A DNA stretch of 64,000 nucleotides from assembly GCF_003056355.1 (NCBI RefSeq), contig NZ_PYVW01000016.1:1-64000 (forward strand), in the 5' to 3' direction. A program made the translations under genes and the position numbers. The notes under the pieces were generated by a model. That model was not told the origin of the DNA. It saw only the letters and a list, made by a program, of their open reading frames with translations, and searched no databases. The DNA is from Devosia naphthalenivorans (lineage in GTDB: Bacteria > Pseudomonadota > Alphaproteobacteria > Rhizobiales > Devosiaceae). Position 1 is the stretch's first letter. Each line of letters begins with the position of its first letter. This document shows, one piece after another, positions 48,489 to 57,528 of this stretch.

Positions 48489-49673
48489 TTATTTGATGGC
48501 GCCGAGCAAAGCGTCGGCGAGGTCGCCAATGCGCTCTTCCGGTATGCCGGCGACGTTGATGCGGCTATCACCAATCATATAGATACCGTTCTCGGCTTTT
48601 AAATGTTCGACGACGCTGTTTTCGAGCCCGAGCAGCGAGAACATGCCGCGGTGGGCGGCGATGAAGTCGAAATCCTTGGAATTGGAGCGTTGGCGGATAG
48701 CTTCGCTCAGCTTTTCGCGCAGGCGGATCATGCGGGCGCGCATGGCGTTGAGCTCGGTTTCCCACTCGGCGCGCAGTTCGGCATCCTCGAGGATGGTGCG
48801 GATGATTTCCGCGCCATGATCGGGTGGCTGCGAATAGGCGCCGCGAATGATGTTGAGCAGCTGGGACTGGGCGATATCGGCCTGGGCGGCATCCTTGGCG
48901 ACGAGGATGGCAGCGCCAACGCGTTCGCGATAGAGGCCGAAATTCTTGGAGCCTGAGAAAGCGACCAGCGCCTCGGGAACCGAGGACAGCACCTTGCGGG
49001 TGCCATAGGCGTCTTCGAGCAGGCCATCGCCGAAGCCGAGATAGGCCAGGTCGATGAAGGGCAAGGCGCCGGTGCGGGCAAGGCTTGCCGCGACCTGATC
49101 CCATTGCTCGGGGGTGAGGTTGGCGCCGGTTGGATTGTGGCAGCAGCCATGCAGCAGGACGACGTCTTGCGGGCCCAATTGGTCGAGCGCCGCGAGCATC
49201 TGCGTGAACTTCACGCCACGTGTCTCGGTGTCGAAATAGGGGTAGGTCTTGACGCTCAGCCCGGAATTCTCGGCAATCGGGTTGTGGTTGGGCCAGGTCG
49301 GATCGCTGACCCAGACCGTGGCGCCGGGGCGGGCGCGGTTGATCAACTGCATCAACACCCAGAGCGAGCCCGTACCGCCCGGAGCCTGGGCGATGCGGAC
49401 GCGGGAGCGATCAACGCTATCGGCCAATGCCAGATCGAGGACTGCGGCGCCATAACCCTTATTGCCGGCGATGCCGAGATAGGTCTTGGTCTTCTCGTTT
49501 TCGAGGATGCGCTGCTCGGCCTTGCGGACGGCGGACATCACAGCCGTGACGCCCTTTTCGTCCTTATAGACGCCGACACCCAGATCAATCTTGGTGGGGC
49601 GCGGGTCGGCCGCGTATTCGCCCATGAGCGCCAGAATTTTGTCGCCGGGGGCCTTGGTGAGGGTCTCGAACAT
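48489..49673 (-). CDS. Aromatic amino acid aminotransferase (class I, PLP)
   Basis: A 394-residue aspartate/aromatic aminotransferase of the AspC/TyrB type. The start MFETLTKAPGDKILALMGEY and the segment IDLGVGVYKDEKG are those of TyrB-like enzymes; the PLP Lys lies in AFSGSKNFGLYRERVG near residue 245, and the Arg of that block binds phosphate. HGCCHNPTGANLTPEQW near residue 178 holds the conserved Asn. It moves the amino group between aromatic amino acids or Asp and 2-oxoglutarate. Alone on the minus strand. Confidence 0.93.
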   Translation of the reverse strand: MFETLTKAPGDKILALMGEYAADPRPTKIDLGVGVYKDEKGVTAVMSAVRKAEQRILENEKTKTYLGIAGNKGYGAAVLDLALADSVDRSRVRIAQAPGGTGSLWVLMQLINRARPGATVWVSDPTWPNHNPIAENSGLSVKTYPYFDTETRGVKFTQMLAALDQLGPQDVVLLHGCCHNPTGANLTPEQWDQVAASLARTGALPFIDLAYLGFGDGLLEDAYGTRKVLSSVPEALVAFSGSKNFGLYRERVGAAILVAKDAAQADIAQSQLLNIIRGAYSQPPDHGAEIIRTILEDAELRAEWETELNAMRARMIRLREKLSEAIRQRSNSKDFDFIAAHRGMFSLLGLENSVVEHLKAENGIYMIGDSRINVAGIPEERIGDLADALLGAIK

Positions 49674-49774
49674 GAGGGGAGTCGTTCCGGTGGGGAGGCG
49701 GGAGTGGTTATAGGCGGGATAGAAGATTTTGCAATCTCATCCTGAGCTGGTGGGAGGGCGCGCGCCAGAGTGCC

Positions 49775-49815
49775 CGCCCTCGTGGTTCGACAGGCTCACC
49801 ATGAGGCCTCATCTC
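49775..49815. repeat. Dispersed repeat, family D single copy
   Basis: GTGGTTCGACAGGCTCACCA and a following TGAGGCCT match 52983-53010. At this site a single arm is found just beyond the etfA stop codon at 49809. Confidence 0.7.
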
Positions 49816-50738
49816 ACCCCGGCTTTGTCGAGTTCGTCGATCAGTTGGGGGATGATCTCGAACAGGTCGCCGATCAGGGCTGCGTCGGCGAGCTTGACCA
49901 GAGGGGCTTCGGGATCGGAGTTGATGGCGACGATCTTCTTGGCGCCCTGGATGCCGGCAAGGTGTTGCAGGGCTCCGGAAATGCCGATGGCGATATAAAG
50001 ATCCGGGGCGATGATCTTGCCGGTTTGGCCGACTTGCCAGTCATTGGGCGCGTAGCCGGCGTCGACCGCGGCGCGGGTGGCGCCGATGGCGGCGTTGAGC
50101 TTTTTGGCGAGACGTTCGATGAGCTGGAAGTTTTCGGCGGAACCCAGCGCGATTCCGCCGCCCACGACGATCTGCGCGGTGGAAAGATCGGGCGTGTCGC
50201 TTTCGGTTCGGTGCGTAGCGATCAACCGGGCGACTGAGGCCGTGGGGCTTTCGACCGTCTCGATGGTCGCAGCGTTGCCCGTGGCGGCGGCGCGGAAGGC
50301 GGAAGCCCGCACGGTAAGGATGTGCCTGGGCTGATTGTCGGTGATTGTCTGGAGCGCGTTGCCGGCATAGATGGGCCGCACGAAGCGGTTGGGGCCGAGG
50401 ATTTCGATAATGTCGGTGACGGGCATCAGATCGAGTCGGGCCGCGAGGGCGGGCATGCGATCTCGCCCGACGCTTCCTGCGCTCTGGACGACATAGCGAT
50501 AGCTTTGAGCCAGTGTTTCGATAATCGCGAGGTCGGTGTCGGTTGTGCTGGCGGTCTCCGCAACCAGAACCTTTTGCACGCCGGCCAGCTGGGCGGCATC
50601 GCTTGCGACGTTCTGGGCGTTTTCGCCGACGACCAGCACGTCGATGGGGCCGAGTTCGGCGACCGCATGGACGATTCGGGCGGTGGCGGGCGAGAGCTTG
50701 CCCAGATCATGGTCGGCGATAATGAGGACGCTCATCAC
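49809..50738 (-). CDS. etfA: Electron transfer flavoprotein alpha subunit
   Basis: A 309-residue subunit that binds FAD and passes electrons from acyl-CoA and other dehydrogenases to ETF-ubiquinone oxidoreductase. The FAD-binding C-terminal domain reads IVVGGGIALGSAENFQLIER, then GATRAAVDAGYAPNDWQVGQ and YIAIGISGALQHLAG, with the usual signature ending IVAINSDPEAP. It starts 4 bp inside the end of etfB (ATGA), giving coupled synthesis of the two subunits. Confidence 0.96.
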   Translation of the reverse strand: MMSVLIIADHDLGKLSPATARIVHAVAELGPIDVLVVGENAQNVASDAAQLAGVQKVLVAETASTTDTDLAIIETLAQSYRYVVQSAGSVGRDRMPALAARLDLMPVTDIIEILGPNRFVRPIYAGNALQTITDNQPRHILTVRASAFRAAATGNAATIETVESPTASVARLIATHRTESDTPDLSTAQIVVGGGIALGSAENFQLIERLAKKLNAAIGATRAAVDAGYAPNDWQVGQTGKIIAPDLYIAIGISGALQHLAGIQGAKKIVAINSDPEAPLVKLADAALIGDLFEIIPQLIDELDKAGVR

Positions 50739-51493
50739 AGGGCCTCCATCTGCGAGACTTCGCCAGCAATGTAGGCGGCGAGTTCAGGGACGGAGCCGAC
50801 GGTCTTACCTGCCACACGTTCTGGTGGCGGGGATATTTTCTCGACGGTCAGGCGCGGGGTGAGATCGACGCCGAATTCGGCGACGGGGCGGATGGCGAGG
50901 GGCTTGGAGCGAGCCTTCATCACCATCGGGAGCGCGGCGTTGCGCGGGGTGTTGAGGCGCAGATCGGCGGTGACAATGGCGGGCAAGGGAATGGCGATGG
51001 TCTCGCGGCCGCTGTCGATTTCGCGGGTGACTTCGAGCTGCTGCCCGACGACTTTGATTTCGGAGGCGAAGGTGGCCTGGGGACGGTTGGTCAGCGCCGC
51101 CAGCATCTGGCCGACATGGTTGCTGTCATCATCGACGGCCTGCTTGCCGAGCAGGACGATGTCCGGGCTTTCCTCGGCCACGACCTTGGCCAGCAGCTTG
51201 GCGATGGCGAGGGTTTCGAGGTCAGTGTCCGTTTCGATCAGGATGCCACGATGGGCGCCCATGGCAAGGGCGGTCAGGATCACGTCGGTGGCTGCTTTGG
51301 GGCCAATGGAGACGACCACGATTTCGTCGCCGTGGCCGGCTTCGCCCAGTTGCACGGCAGCTTCCACCGCGTGCTTGCAGAAAGGGTTCATGGAGATGCG
51401 CACGCCCTGCGTTTCAACGCCCGAACCGTCGGGGCGAACGCGAATGCGGACATTGTGATCAACGACGCGCTTGATGGCGACCAGGATTTTCAT
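50735..51493 (-). CDS. etfB: Electron transfer flavoprotein beta subunit
   Basis: A 252-residue partner of EtfA that binds AMP. It starts MKILVAIKRVVDHNVRIRVR, contains SMNPFCKHAVEAAVQLGEAG near residue 35 and the signature LLGKQAVDDDSNHVGQMLAA near residue 120. First gene of etfBA. Beta-oxidation and amino acid breakdown depend on it. The ribosome site (CCGGAGCCGCAC) is moderate. Confidence 0.96.
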   Translation of the reverse strand: MKILVAIKRVVDHNVRIRVRPDGSGVETQGVRISMNPFCKHAVEAAVQLGEAGHGDEIVVVSIGPKAATDVILTALAMGAHRGILIETDTDLETLAIAKLLAKVVAEESPDIVLLGKQAVDDDSNHVGQMLAALTNRPQATFASEIKVVGQQLEVTREIDSGRETIAIPLPAIVTADLRLNTPRNAALPMVMKARSKPLAIRPVAEFGVDLTPRLTVEKISPPPERVAGKTVGSVPELAAYIAGEVSQMEAL

Positions 51494-51800
51494 GTGCGGC
51501 TCCGGCGAGTTGGCGGTGTCATGACAAAATCGGGGTGGAGGGGCAAGGCGTGGGTGGGGAATAATGGGCTAGGCGGGGGAGGTTTGTTGGAAAAGGGTGC
51601 CTGGGGGTTGGTGGTGCCATGCTGAGAAATCGCGGTATGCCGAAGCATCGCACCCCTCACCCGGCGCTGCGCGCCGACCTCTCCCCTGAGGGGCGAGGTG
51701 AAGGAAGAGTGAGGGACCTCGCTCGGAAAAGCATGCTAGTGTTGACGGCATCGATTGGGACAGCGACACTGACCCAGAAGCGACTATCTCTGGATTTTTT
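51494..51800. other. Intergenic region between etfB and the M20 hydrolase, with a family C repeat
   Basis: A palindromic repeat at 51646-51717 (CCCTCACCCGGCGCTGCGCG, then CCTCTCCCCTGAGGGGCGAGG) fills the middle. Similar units are at 5830-5975 and 54183-54243. The divergent promoters of etfB and the hydrolase gene must lie on either side of it. No other gene seen. Confidence 0.6.
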
Positions 51801-52970
51801 ATGCCTGTTATCAACCGCATTGCCGAATTTGCCGACGAGATTGCCGCGTGGCGGCAGGATTTTCATGCTCATCCGGAAATCCTCTACGAGGTGGTGCGGA
51901 CGGCGGGAATCGTGGCGGAAAAGCTGACGGCATTTGGTTGCGACGAGGTAGTGACCGGAATCGGGCGGACGGGCGTCGTCGGCATCATCAATGGACGTCA
52001 GAATACGAGTGGGCGGACGATTGCGCTGCGGGCGGACATGGATGCGCTGCCGATGACCGAGCGGACGGGCAAGCCCTATGCCTCGACGGTGCCGGGCAAG
52101 ATGCATGCATGCGGGCATGACGGGCATACCGCGATGCTGCTGGGCGCGGCCAAATATCTCGCCGAGACGCGCAATTTCGATGGACGAATAGCACTGATTT
52201 TCCAGCCGGCCGAAGAAGGCGGCGCGGGCGGCAAGGCGATGCTGGAGGACGGGCTGGTGGAGCGGTTCGCCATCGACGAGTTTTACGGGATGCACAATTG
52301 GCCCGGCATGCCGGAGGGGCATTTCGGCATTCGCGTGGGCGGCATCATGGCGGCAACGGACCGCTTTTATATCGACATCACCGGGCAAGGGGGGCATGCG
52401 GCGCGCCCGCATTCCACGATCGATCCGGTCATCGTGGCGGCCAACATGATTACCGCCATGCAGTCGATCGTTTCGCGCAATGTCGACCCGCTGCAGAGTG
52501 CCGTGCTGTCGGTTACGATGGTGGAGGCGGGTGAAGCGGACAATGTGATTTCGCAGACGGCCAAGATCACCGGGACCGTGCGGACGCTTGATCTTGGTGT
52601 GCAGGACCAGATCGAGGAACGCCTCAACCAGTTCGTGCCGCAGTTCGCCCAGAGCTTTGGGGCAACGGCCAGTGTGCGCTATGCGCGGGGTTATCCGGTG
52701 ACGGTGAATACGCCGGAGCAGACGGCGTTTGCGGCTGAAGTTGCCGAGGATGTGGTTGGGGCCGAGCGGGTGGATGCCGATACGGCGCCATCGATGGGCG
52801 GGGAGGATTTCTCGTTCATGCTGGAGGCTCGCCCGGGTGCGTATATTTTCCTGGGCAATGGCCCGGGGGGCGAGTTGCATACCGAGGGATATGATTTCAA
52901 TGACGCCGTTATCCCGGTGGGGACGAGTTATTGGGTTCGGTTGGCGGAACGGGCGCTTCCGGTTGGATAG
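51801..52970 (+). CDS. M20-family amidohydrolase (hippurate hydrolase type)
   Basis: A 389-residue metal-dependent amidohydrolase. Metal-binding motifs are HACGHDGHTAMLLGAAKYLA near residue 100, FQPAEEGGAGG near 135 with the paired Glu, GMHNWPGMPEG near 165, and GGEDFSFML near 333. The dimerisation domain is inserted at about 185-295. It probably removes acyl groups from amino acids or indole-acetyl conjugates. ATG 51801 has only a weak ribosome site. It is followed by repeats and a membrane protein gene. Confidence 0.92.
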   Translation: MPVINRIAEFADEIAAWRQDFHAHPEILYEVVRTAGIVAEKLTAFGCDEVVTGIGRTGVVGIINGRQNTSGRTIALRADMDALPMTERTGKPYASTVPGKMHACGHDGHTAMLLGAAKYLAETRNFDGRIALIFQPAEEGGAGGKAMLEDGLVERFAIDEFYGMHNWPGMPEGHFGIRVGGIMAATDRFYIDITGQGGHAARPHSTIDPVIVAANMITAMQSIVSRNVDPLQSAVLSVTMVEAGEADNVISQTAKITGTVRTLDLGVQDQIEERLNQFVPQFAQSFGATASVRYARGYPVTVNTPEQTAFAAEVAEDVVGAERVDADTAPSMGGEDFSFMLEARPGAYIFLGNGPGGELHTEGYDFNDAVIPVGTSYWVRLAERALPVG

Positions 52971-52972
52971 TG

Positions 52973-53071
52973 CCACGACCTCGTGGTTCGACAGGCTCAC
53001 CATGAGGCCTACTCATGCAGCAAATATCAGTAGACCTCACCCTGAGCCTGTCGAAGGGCGAGGTCGTGGCA
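52973..53071. repeat. Inverted pair of about 40-bp repeats, family D
   Basis: Arms about 52973-53012 and 53032-53071 are imperfect inverted copies (CCACGACCTCGTGGTTCGAC against the complement of the second arm, sharing TTCGACAGGCTCA). They lie between the M20 gene (ends 52970) and the AbrB-type gene (starts 53079). A long hairpin could form in the shared message. Confidence 0.75.
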
Positions 53072-53078
53072 GGCATCC

Positions 53079-54149
53079 ATGAGTTCGAGCATCAGGCTCA
53101 AAGTGCAAAGCTTCCTCCCAGTCGCCCTCACCATATTGCTCGCAGCTATTGGCGGAGCTGTAGCGACCCTCCTGAACCTGCCTGCCGGGTGGTTGATGGG
53201 TGGGGCGCTGGCGGTCACGGTGGCGGCGATGATGGGGGTGCCGGTGGCGCTGCCGGGGCGGGTGCGGGATGCAACGTTTGTGCTGATCGGCATGTCGATG
53301 GGTGCGAGCGTGGCGCCGGACAGTTTGACGCTGTTGGCCAGTTGGCCGATCAGCCTGGCGGGGCTGGCGATCGAGTTGATGGTGATCATCGCGCTGACGG
53401 GCTGGATGCTGACCAAATTTTTCAAGCTCGACCCCGGCACGGCGTACCTCAGCTCGTTTCCGGGGCATTTGTCGTTTGTCTTGAGTATTGCCTCGACGGG
53501 AGTGGGGGATGCCCGGCAGATCGTAATCATCCAGGTGATCCGTATCCTGATGCTGACGATCGTGGTGCCGATCGGGGCGGTGTTTCTGCCGATCGATCAT
53601 TTCGCGCCGCCAGCGCCGAGTTCATATCTGAGCGCATGGGAGTTGCTGGCGATTGCGGCAGGCTGCGTGGCGATGGGGCTGGTGTTCATCTGGCTCAAGA
53701 TCCCGGCGGGGCTGGTGCTGGGGTCGATGGCGGCGGCAACGGCTGCCAAACTGGGCGGGCTTTATACCGGAAGCCTGCCGGGGCCGCTGGTGATAGTCAG
53801 TTTCATATTGACGGGGGCATTGATCGGGTCGCGCTTTGCGGGGATCACGCGCAAGGAATTCGTGACCGCAGCCTGGGGCGGCGTCATCGCTACCGGCATG
53901 ACGGTGGGGATTGTGTCGGTGGTGGCGTGGCTGGTGAGCCTCGTTGTCGATATGCCTTATGGGCAGTTGTGGCTGGGACTATCGCCGGGGGCGCTGGAGG
54001 GCATGGGCGCGCTGGGGATCGCGCTGGGCTATGACACGGCGTTTATCGCGGCGCATCATGTGATCCGGTTGCTGATGCTGAGTTTTGCGATTCCGCTGGT
54101 GGTGGTGGTGATCCGGCGGCGAGAGGTGGCGGTGAAGGCCGGGGAGTAG
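53079..54149 (+). CDS. AbrB-type (COG3180) integral membrane protein
   Basis: A 356-residue protein with about ten membrane helices in two homologous halves, each with the small-residue motif seen in the family (NLPAGWLMGGALAVTVAAMM near residue 28; KIPAGLVLGSMAAATAAKLG near residue 210). The family was once annotated as ammonia monooxygenase and includes E. coli AbrB, involved in regulation of aidB, and putative transporters. It lies downstream of the M20 hydrolase, so a link to uptake or export of its substrate is possible. Confidence 0.88.
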   Translation: MSSSIRLKVQSFLPVALTILLAAIGGAVATLLNLPAGWLMGGALAVTVAAMMGVPVALPGRVRDATFVLIGMSMGASVAPDSLTLLASWPISLAGLAIELMVIIALTGWMLTKFFKLDPGTAYLSSFPGHLSFVLSIASTGVGDARQIVIIQVIRILMLTIVVPIGAVFLPIDHFAPPAPSSYLSAWELLAIAAGCVAMGLVFIWLKIPAGLVLGSMAAATAAKLGGLYTGSLPGPLVIVSFILTGALIGSRFAGITRKEFVTAAWGGVIATGMTVGIVSVVAWLVSLVVDMPYGQLWLGLSPGALEGMGALGIALGYDTAFIAAHHVIRLLMLSFAIPLVVVVIRRREVAVKAGE

Positions 54150-54182
54150 GTTTGCTGCGGGTTGGGATGTTCTACTGAGCTG

Positions 54183-54243
54183 TGCACCCCTCACGCTAGC
54201 CCTCTCCCCTGAGGGGCGAGGGGACAGATCGAATGAGGGGCGA
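54183..54243. repeat. Palindromic repeat, family C copy, between two convergent genes
   Basis: CCCTCTCCCCTGAGGGGCGA forms a stem related to 51670-51700. It lies between the stop codons of the AbrB-type gene and the second GH13 gene, where it might serve as a bidirectional terminator. Confidence 0.6.
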
Positions 54244-54252
54244 GGTCTGGGG

Positions 54253-55887
54253 CTATTTCGGGACAGCCACGTTCGTTCCTACCGGCAGGCTAACGAAGGC
54301 GTAGCCGTTGGGCTGCAGTGCGAGCGTGTTGGCGGATAGCGTGGCGCCGGTGGATATGGGGTCGAGTTCGGCGCCGTCCAGTCCGATCGCGGTGAGTTCG
54401 GGGGCTTCGGCGGACAGGTTGAAGACGCACAGCATGGCGGTGTCGCCGTTGGAGCGCTGGTAGGCGAGGATCGGTTCGTCGGTATCGATGAAGGCGATTT
54501 CGCCGGTGGCGAGTACCGGGTGGGCTTTGCGCCATTGCAGAATGCGGCGATAGAAGGCCAAGGTCGACGCCGGGTCAGCGTTCTGGTCGGCGACGTTCAG
54601 CATGGAATGGGAAGGCTTGACGGGCAGCCAGGGCGTGCCGGTGGTGAAGCCGTTGGGCGCTTCGCCGTGCTCCCAGGGCATGGGCGTGCGGCAGCCGTCG
54701 CGGCCCTTGTCTTCGGGCCAGAAGCGAATGCCGCGCGGGTCGGTCAGTTCTTCGAACAACAGGTCGGTTTCGGGCAGGCCAAGCTCCTCGCCCTGATAGA
54801 GGCAGACGGAGCCTTTAAGGCTCAGGACCAAAGCTGCGGCCTGGCGGGCAAGTGCTTGGGATTGCTGGCTGAACGGTGCCCAGCGGGTCAGATGGCGCGG
54901 CACGTCGTGGTTGGAGAAGCTCCAGCAGGGCCAGCCGTCGGGGCCGGTCCGGAAGAATTTCTCGATACGCGAGCGGAAGTGCTCGGGGTCGAATTCGGGG
55001 CCGAGGAAATCGAAGCCGTAGCACATGTGGAGCGTGTCGCCGCCGGAGGTGTATTCGGCCATCAATTCCACCGAGCGATGGCTGTCGCCCACTTCGCCGA
55101 CCGAGGTGGCGCCGGGGTATTCGTTGAGCAGGCTGCGGACGCGGCGGAGGAACGCGACGTTTTCCGGCTGCGACTTGGAGTATTTATGCTCCTGCATGTC
55201 ATAGGGATTGACCGCGTAGGCCAGGTGCTCCGGCAGCTTGTTGGGCGGATTGGAGCGAAGCTGCTTGTCGTGGAAGTAGTAGTTCACGGTGTCGAGGCGG
55301 AAGCCGTCGATACCGCGCTCCAGCCAGAAGCGCATGACATCGAGGACGGCCTGCTGCACGGCCTCGTTGTGGAAGTTGAGGTCTGGCTGTGAGGTCAGGA
55401 AATTGTGCATGTAGTACTGCCCGCGCGTGGGGTTCCATTCCCAGGCGCGGCCGCCGAACACGGCGGGCCAATTGTTGGGCGGGGAACCATCGGACAGCGG
55501 ATCGGCCCAGATATACCAGTCGGCCCTGGCGTTGGTGCGGTTGAGGCGGGATTCCTGGAACCAGGGGTGCAGGTCCGAGGTGTGGCTGACCACCTGGTCC
55601 ATGATGACCTTGAGGCCACGGGCATGGGCCTGCTCAAGGAGCGAATCGAAATCGTGCAGCGAGCCGAAGAGCGGGTCTACGTCCTGATAGTCCGAGACGT
55701 CGTAGCCCATGTCGGCCTGGGGCGAGCGGGTAATGGGCGAGAGCCAGATGCAGTCGACGCCCAGGCTCTGGATATGATCGAGGCGGCGGATGATGCCCGG
55801 CAGATCGCCCACGCCATCGCCGTTGCTGTCCTGAAACGATCGGGGGTAGACCTGATAGATCACTCCGCCACGCCACCACTCGGTCAT
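54253..55887 (-). CDS. GH13 alpha-glucosidase, second copy
   Basis: A 544-residue GH13 enzyme closely related to that at 44760-46430. It shows WWRGGVIYQVYPRSFQD at the start, the nucleophile Asp in GFRLDTVNYY (near residue 205), the acid/base Glu in SVGEVGDS (near 275) and the third acid in FSNHDVPRH (near 330). It should hydrolyse alpha-glucosidic bonds in the cytoplasm. ATG 55887 follows GCAGGAGACGAGC. The two enzymes differ in sugar-facing loops, so the substrates may differ. No transporter is adjacent. Confidence 0.94.
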   Translation of the reverse strand: MTEWWRGGVIYQVYPRSFQDSNGDGVGDLPGIIRRLDHIQSLGVDCIWLSPITRSPQADMGYDVSDYQDVDPLFGSLHDFDSLLEQAHARGLKVIMDQVVSHTSDLHPWFQESRLNRTNARADWYIWADPLSDGSPPNNWPAVFGGRAWEWNPTRGQYYMHNFLTSQPDLNFHNEAVQQAVLDVMRFWLERGIDGFRLDTVNYYFHDKQLRSNPPNKLPEHLAYAVNPYDMQEHKYSKSQPENVAFLRRVRSLLNEYPGATSVGEVGDSHRSVELMAEYTSGGDTLHMCYGFDFLGPEFDPEHFRSRIEKFFRTGPDGWPCWSFSNHDVPRHLTRWAPFSQQSQALARQAAALVLSLKGSVCLYQGEELGLPETDLLFEELTDPRGIRFWPEDKGRDGCRTPMPWEHGEAPNGFTTGTPWLPVKPSHSMLNVADQNADPASTLAFYRRILQWRKAHPVLATGEIAFIDTDEPILAYQRSNGDTAMLCVFNLSAEAPELTAIGLDGAELDPISTGATLSANTLALQPNGYAFVSLPVGTNVAVPK

Positions 55888-56063
55888 GCTCGTCTCCTGC
55901 TTCGCGTGCTTGTCGGCGGCGACGTTACCGGGATGAGGGCCGGAAGGGAATCGCCGCGGGTGCAGGTAAGCTGTGCGAGCAAGGCAGGAAGATGGCGTTT
56001 CCGGCGTGTCGAAATGTCGGAGGGCGGCTCGTCGTCAGGGCAGAACAAGCTGAGGAAGACGTT

Positions 56064-56402
56064 ATGGTACATGTATTGCGGGCTGTGGAGCGGGCGCCGA
56101 GTGCAAGCCGGACGATCCGGTTCGAGGGCGACAAATTCGGCACGGGAATTTCATTCTTCTCGGTGGATAATGAGCCCGGACAGGGCCCCGCCCTGCATGT
56201 GCATCCCTATCCAGAGACGTGGATCGTCAAATCGGGCCGGGCGCGTATTGTGGCGGGCGAAGAGGCGTTTGAGGTAGGGCCGAACGATATCGCCGTGGTG
56301 CCTGGAGGCGTGCCGCACAAATTCACCAATCTGGGGCCGGGGCGGCTCGAAATCGTGTGCATCCACGCGGCGGGCACGATGGTGCAGGAGAATCTGGAGT
56401 AA
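56064..56402 (+). CDS. Cupin-domain protein
   Basis: A 112-residue single cupin. The metal-binding motif 1 reads ALHVHPYPETWIVKSGRARI, with two His and one Glu, and motif 2 is PNDIAVVPGGVPHKFTNLG with the last His. ATG 56064 follows TGAGGAAGACGTT; the frame is open to 55992. Substrate unknown; such proteins are often isomerases, small dioxygenases or sensors. It diverges from the GH13 gene. Confidence 0.85.
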   Translation: MVHVLRAVERAPSASRTIRFEGDKFGTGISFFSVDNEPGQGPALHVHPYPETWIVKSGRARIVAGEEAFEVGPNDIAVVPGGVPHKFTNLGPGRLEIVCIHAAGTMVQENLE

Positions 56403-56463
56403 GCCTCGCACCGGCATTATCCGCCAGCCCGGATTGATCCGGCGCTGGCGGGCGGGCGTAGGT

Positions 56464-57393
56464 TTACACCACAGCGCTGATCAGCGGTTCGCCGGCGAAG
56501 TGGGCTTCGAGGTTGGCGACGAGGAGTGCGCCCATGGCGTCGCGGGTCTGGTAGGTGGCGCTGCCCTGGTGGGGAGACAGGACGACATTGTCGAGGGCGA
56601 AGAAGGCTTGCGGCACCTTGGGCTCGTCGACGAACACATCGAGCGCAGCGCCGCCGAGGCCGCCGTTTTGCAGGAGTTCGAGCATGGCGGGTTCGTCGAT
56701 CAGCGTGCCGCGAGCGACGTTGACCAGCATGCCCTTGGGACCCAGCGCCTCGAGCACTTCGCGGTTGACGATGGCATCCGTACCCTTGCCGCCCGGTGCG
56801 ATGATGACGAGCCAGTCGCTGTCGCGCGCCATTTCGGTGAGATTGTCGTAGTAGACATGCGGCTCGGCGGTCTGCCGATGGCGTCCGTGGTAAACCACGC
56901 GCATCTTCATGGCCTGGGCGCGGATGGCGATCTCCTTGCCGATGCGGCCAAGGCCGAGGATGCCGACGGTCTTGCCGGTGAGTTCGGAGAAGAGGCCCAT
57001 ATTGCCGCCCGCCCATTTGCCCTGGCGGACGTACTGGTCGCCCTGCGGAATGCGGCGGGCCAGCGCGATCATCAGGCCGATGGTGAGTTCGGCCACGGCG
57101 TCATTGAGCACGTTGGGCGTATTGGTGACGCGGATGTTGCGGGCCTTGGCGGCCTTGGTGTCGATATTGTCGTAGCCCACGCCGAAGCTGGCGATGATTT
57201 CGAGATTGGGTAGCTTTTCCATCAGATCGGCCTTCACGCCGGAACCGGCATGGGCGCGAATGCGCGCGCCGTTGTCGCGCAGCCAGGCTTCGGGGTCCGC
57301 CTGTTCATGGAGCTTGTGGACAGTGTAGCGCTCGGCCAGGGCGGCCTCGCAGCTTGCGTGGAGCTTGCTGGTCTGCAGGATTTCGATGGGCAT
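56464..57393 (-). CDS. D-2-hydroxyacid dehydrogenase (hydroxypyruvate/glyoxylate reductase type)
   Basis: A 309-residue NAD(P)-dependent enzyme. The dinucleotide fold contains GKTVGILGLGRIGKEIAIRA near residue 145; catalytic residues are Arg in LVNVARGTLIDE, Glu in FVDEPKVPQAFF and His in SPHQGSATYQTRDAMG. This pattern suits GhrB-like glyoxylate or hydroxypyruvate reductases. I start at ATG 57393 (MPIEILQTSKL) because the longer frame to 57441 lacks a ribosome site. Confidence 0.92.
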   Translation of the reverse strand: MPIEILQTSKLHASCEAALAERYTVHKLHEQADPEAWLRDNGARIRAHAGSGVKADLMEKLPNLEIIASFGVGYDNIDTKAAKARNIRVTNTPNVLNDAVAELTIGLMIALARRIPQGDQYVRQGKWAGGNMGLFSELTGKTVGILGLGRIGKEIAIRAQAMKMRVVYHGRHRQTAEPHVYYDNLTEMARDSDWLVIIAPGGKGTDAIVNREVLEALGPKGMLVNVARGTLIDEPAMLELLQNGGLGGAALDVFVDEPKVPQAFFALDNVVLSPHQGSATYQTRDAMGALLVANLEAHFAGEPLISAVV

Positions 57394-57458
57394 TGGATTC
57401 TCTCTTTTCGGCCAGTTTAGTGGGGTAGCCGAACATCGCAAGCCCTACCGTAGGAGGA

Positions 57459-57514
57459 TTGGGGGCGATCCACCCCCCACCCTTGATCCCTCCCCGCGAG
57501 GGGAAGGGAGCCGA
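57459..57514. repeat. Dispersed GC-rich hairpin repeat, family B copy 3
   Basis: The core at 57473-57497 is the same as at 2265-2289 and 6656-6680. It lies 15 bp beyond the stop codon of the tandem DUF1428 gene, on the same side as the other two copies relative to their genes. It may be a terminator-type element. Confidence 0.75.
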
Positions 57515-57528
57515 CTGAGATTTCTCTG

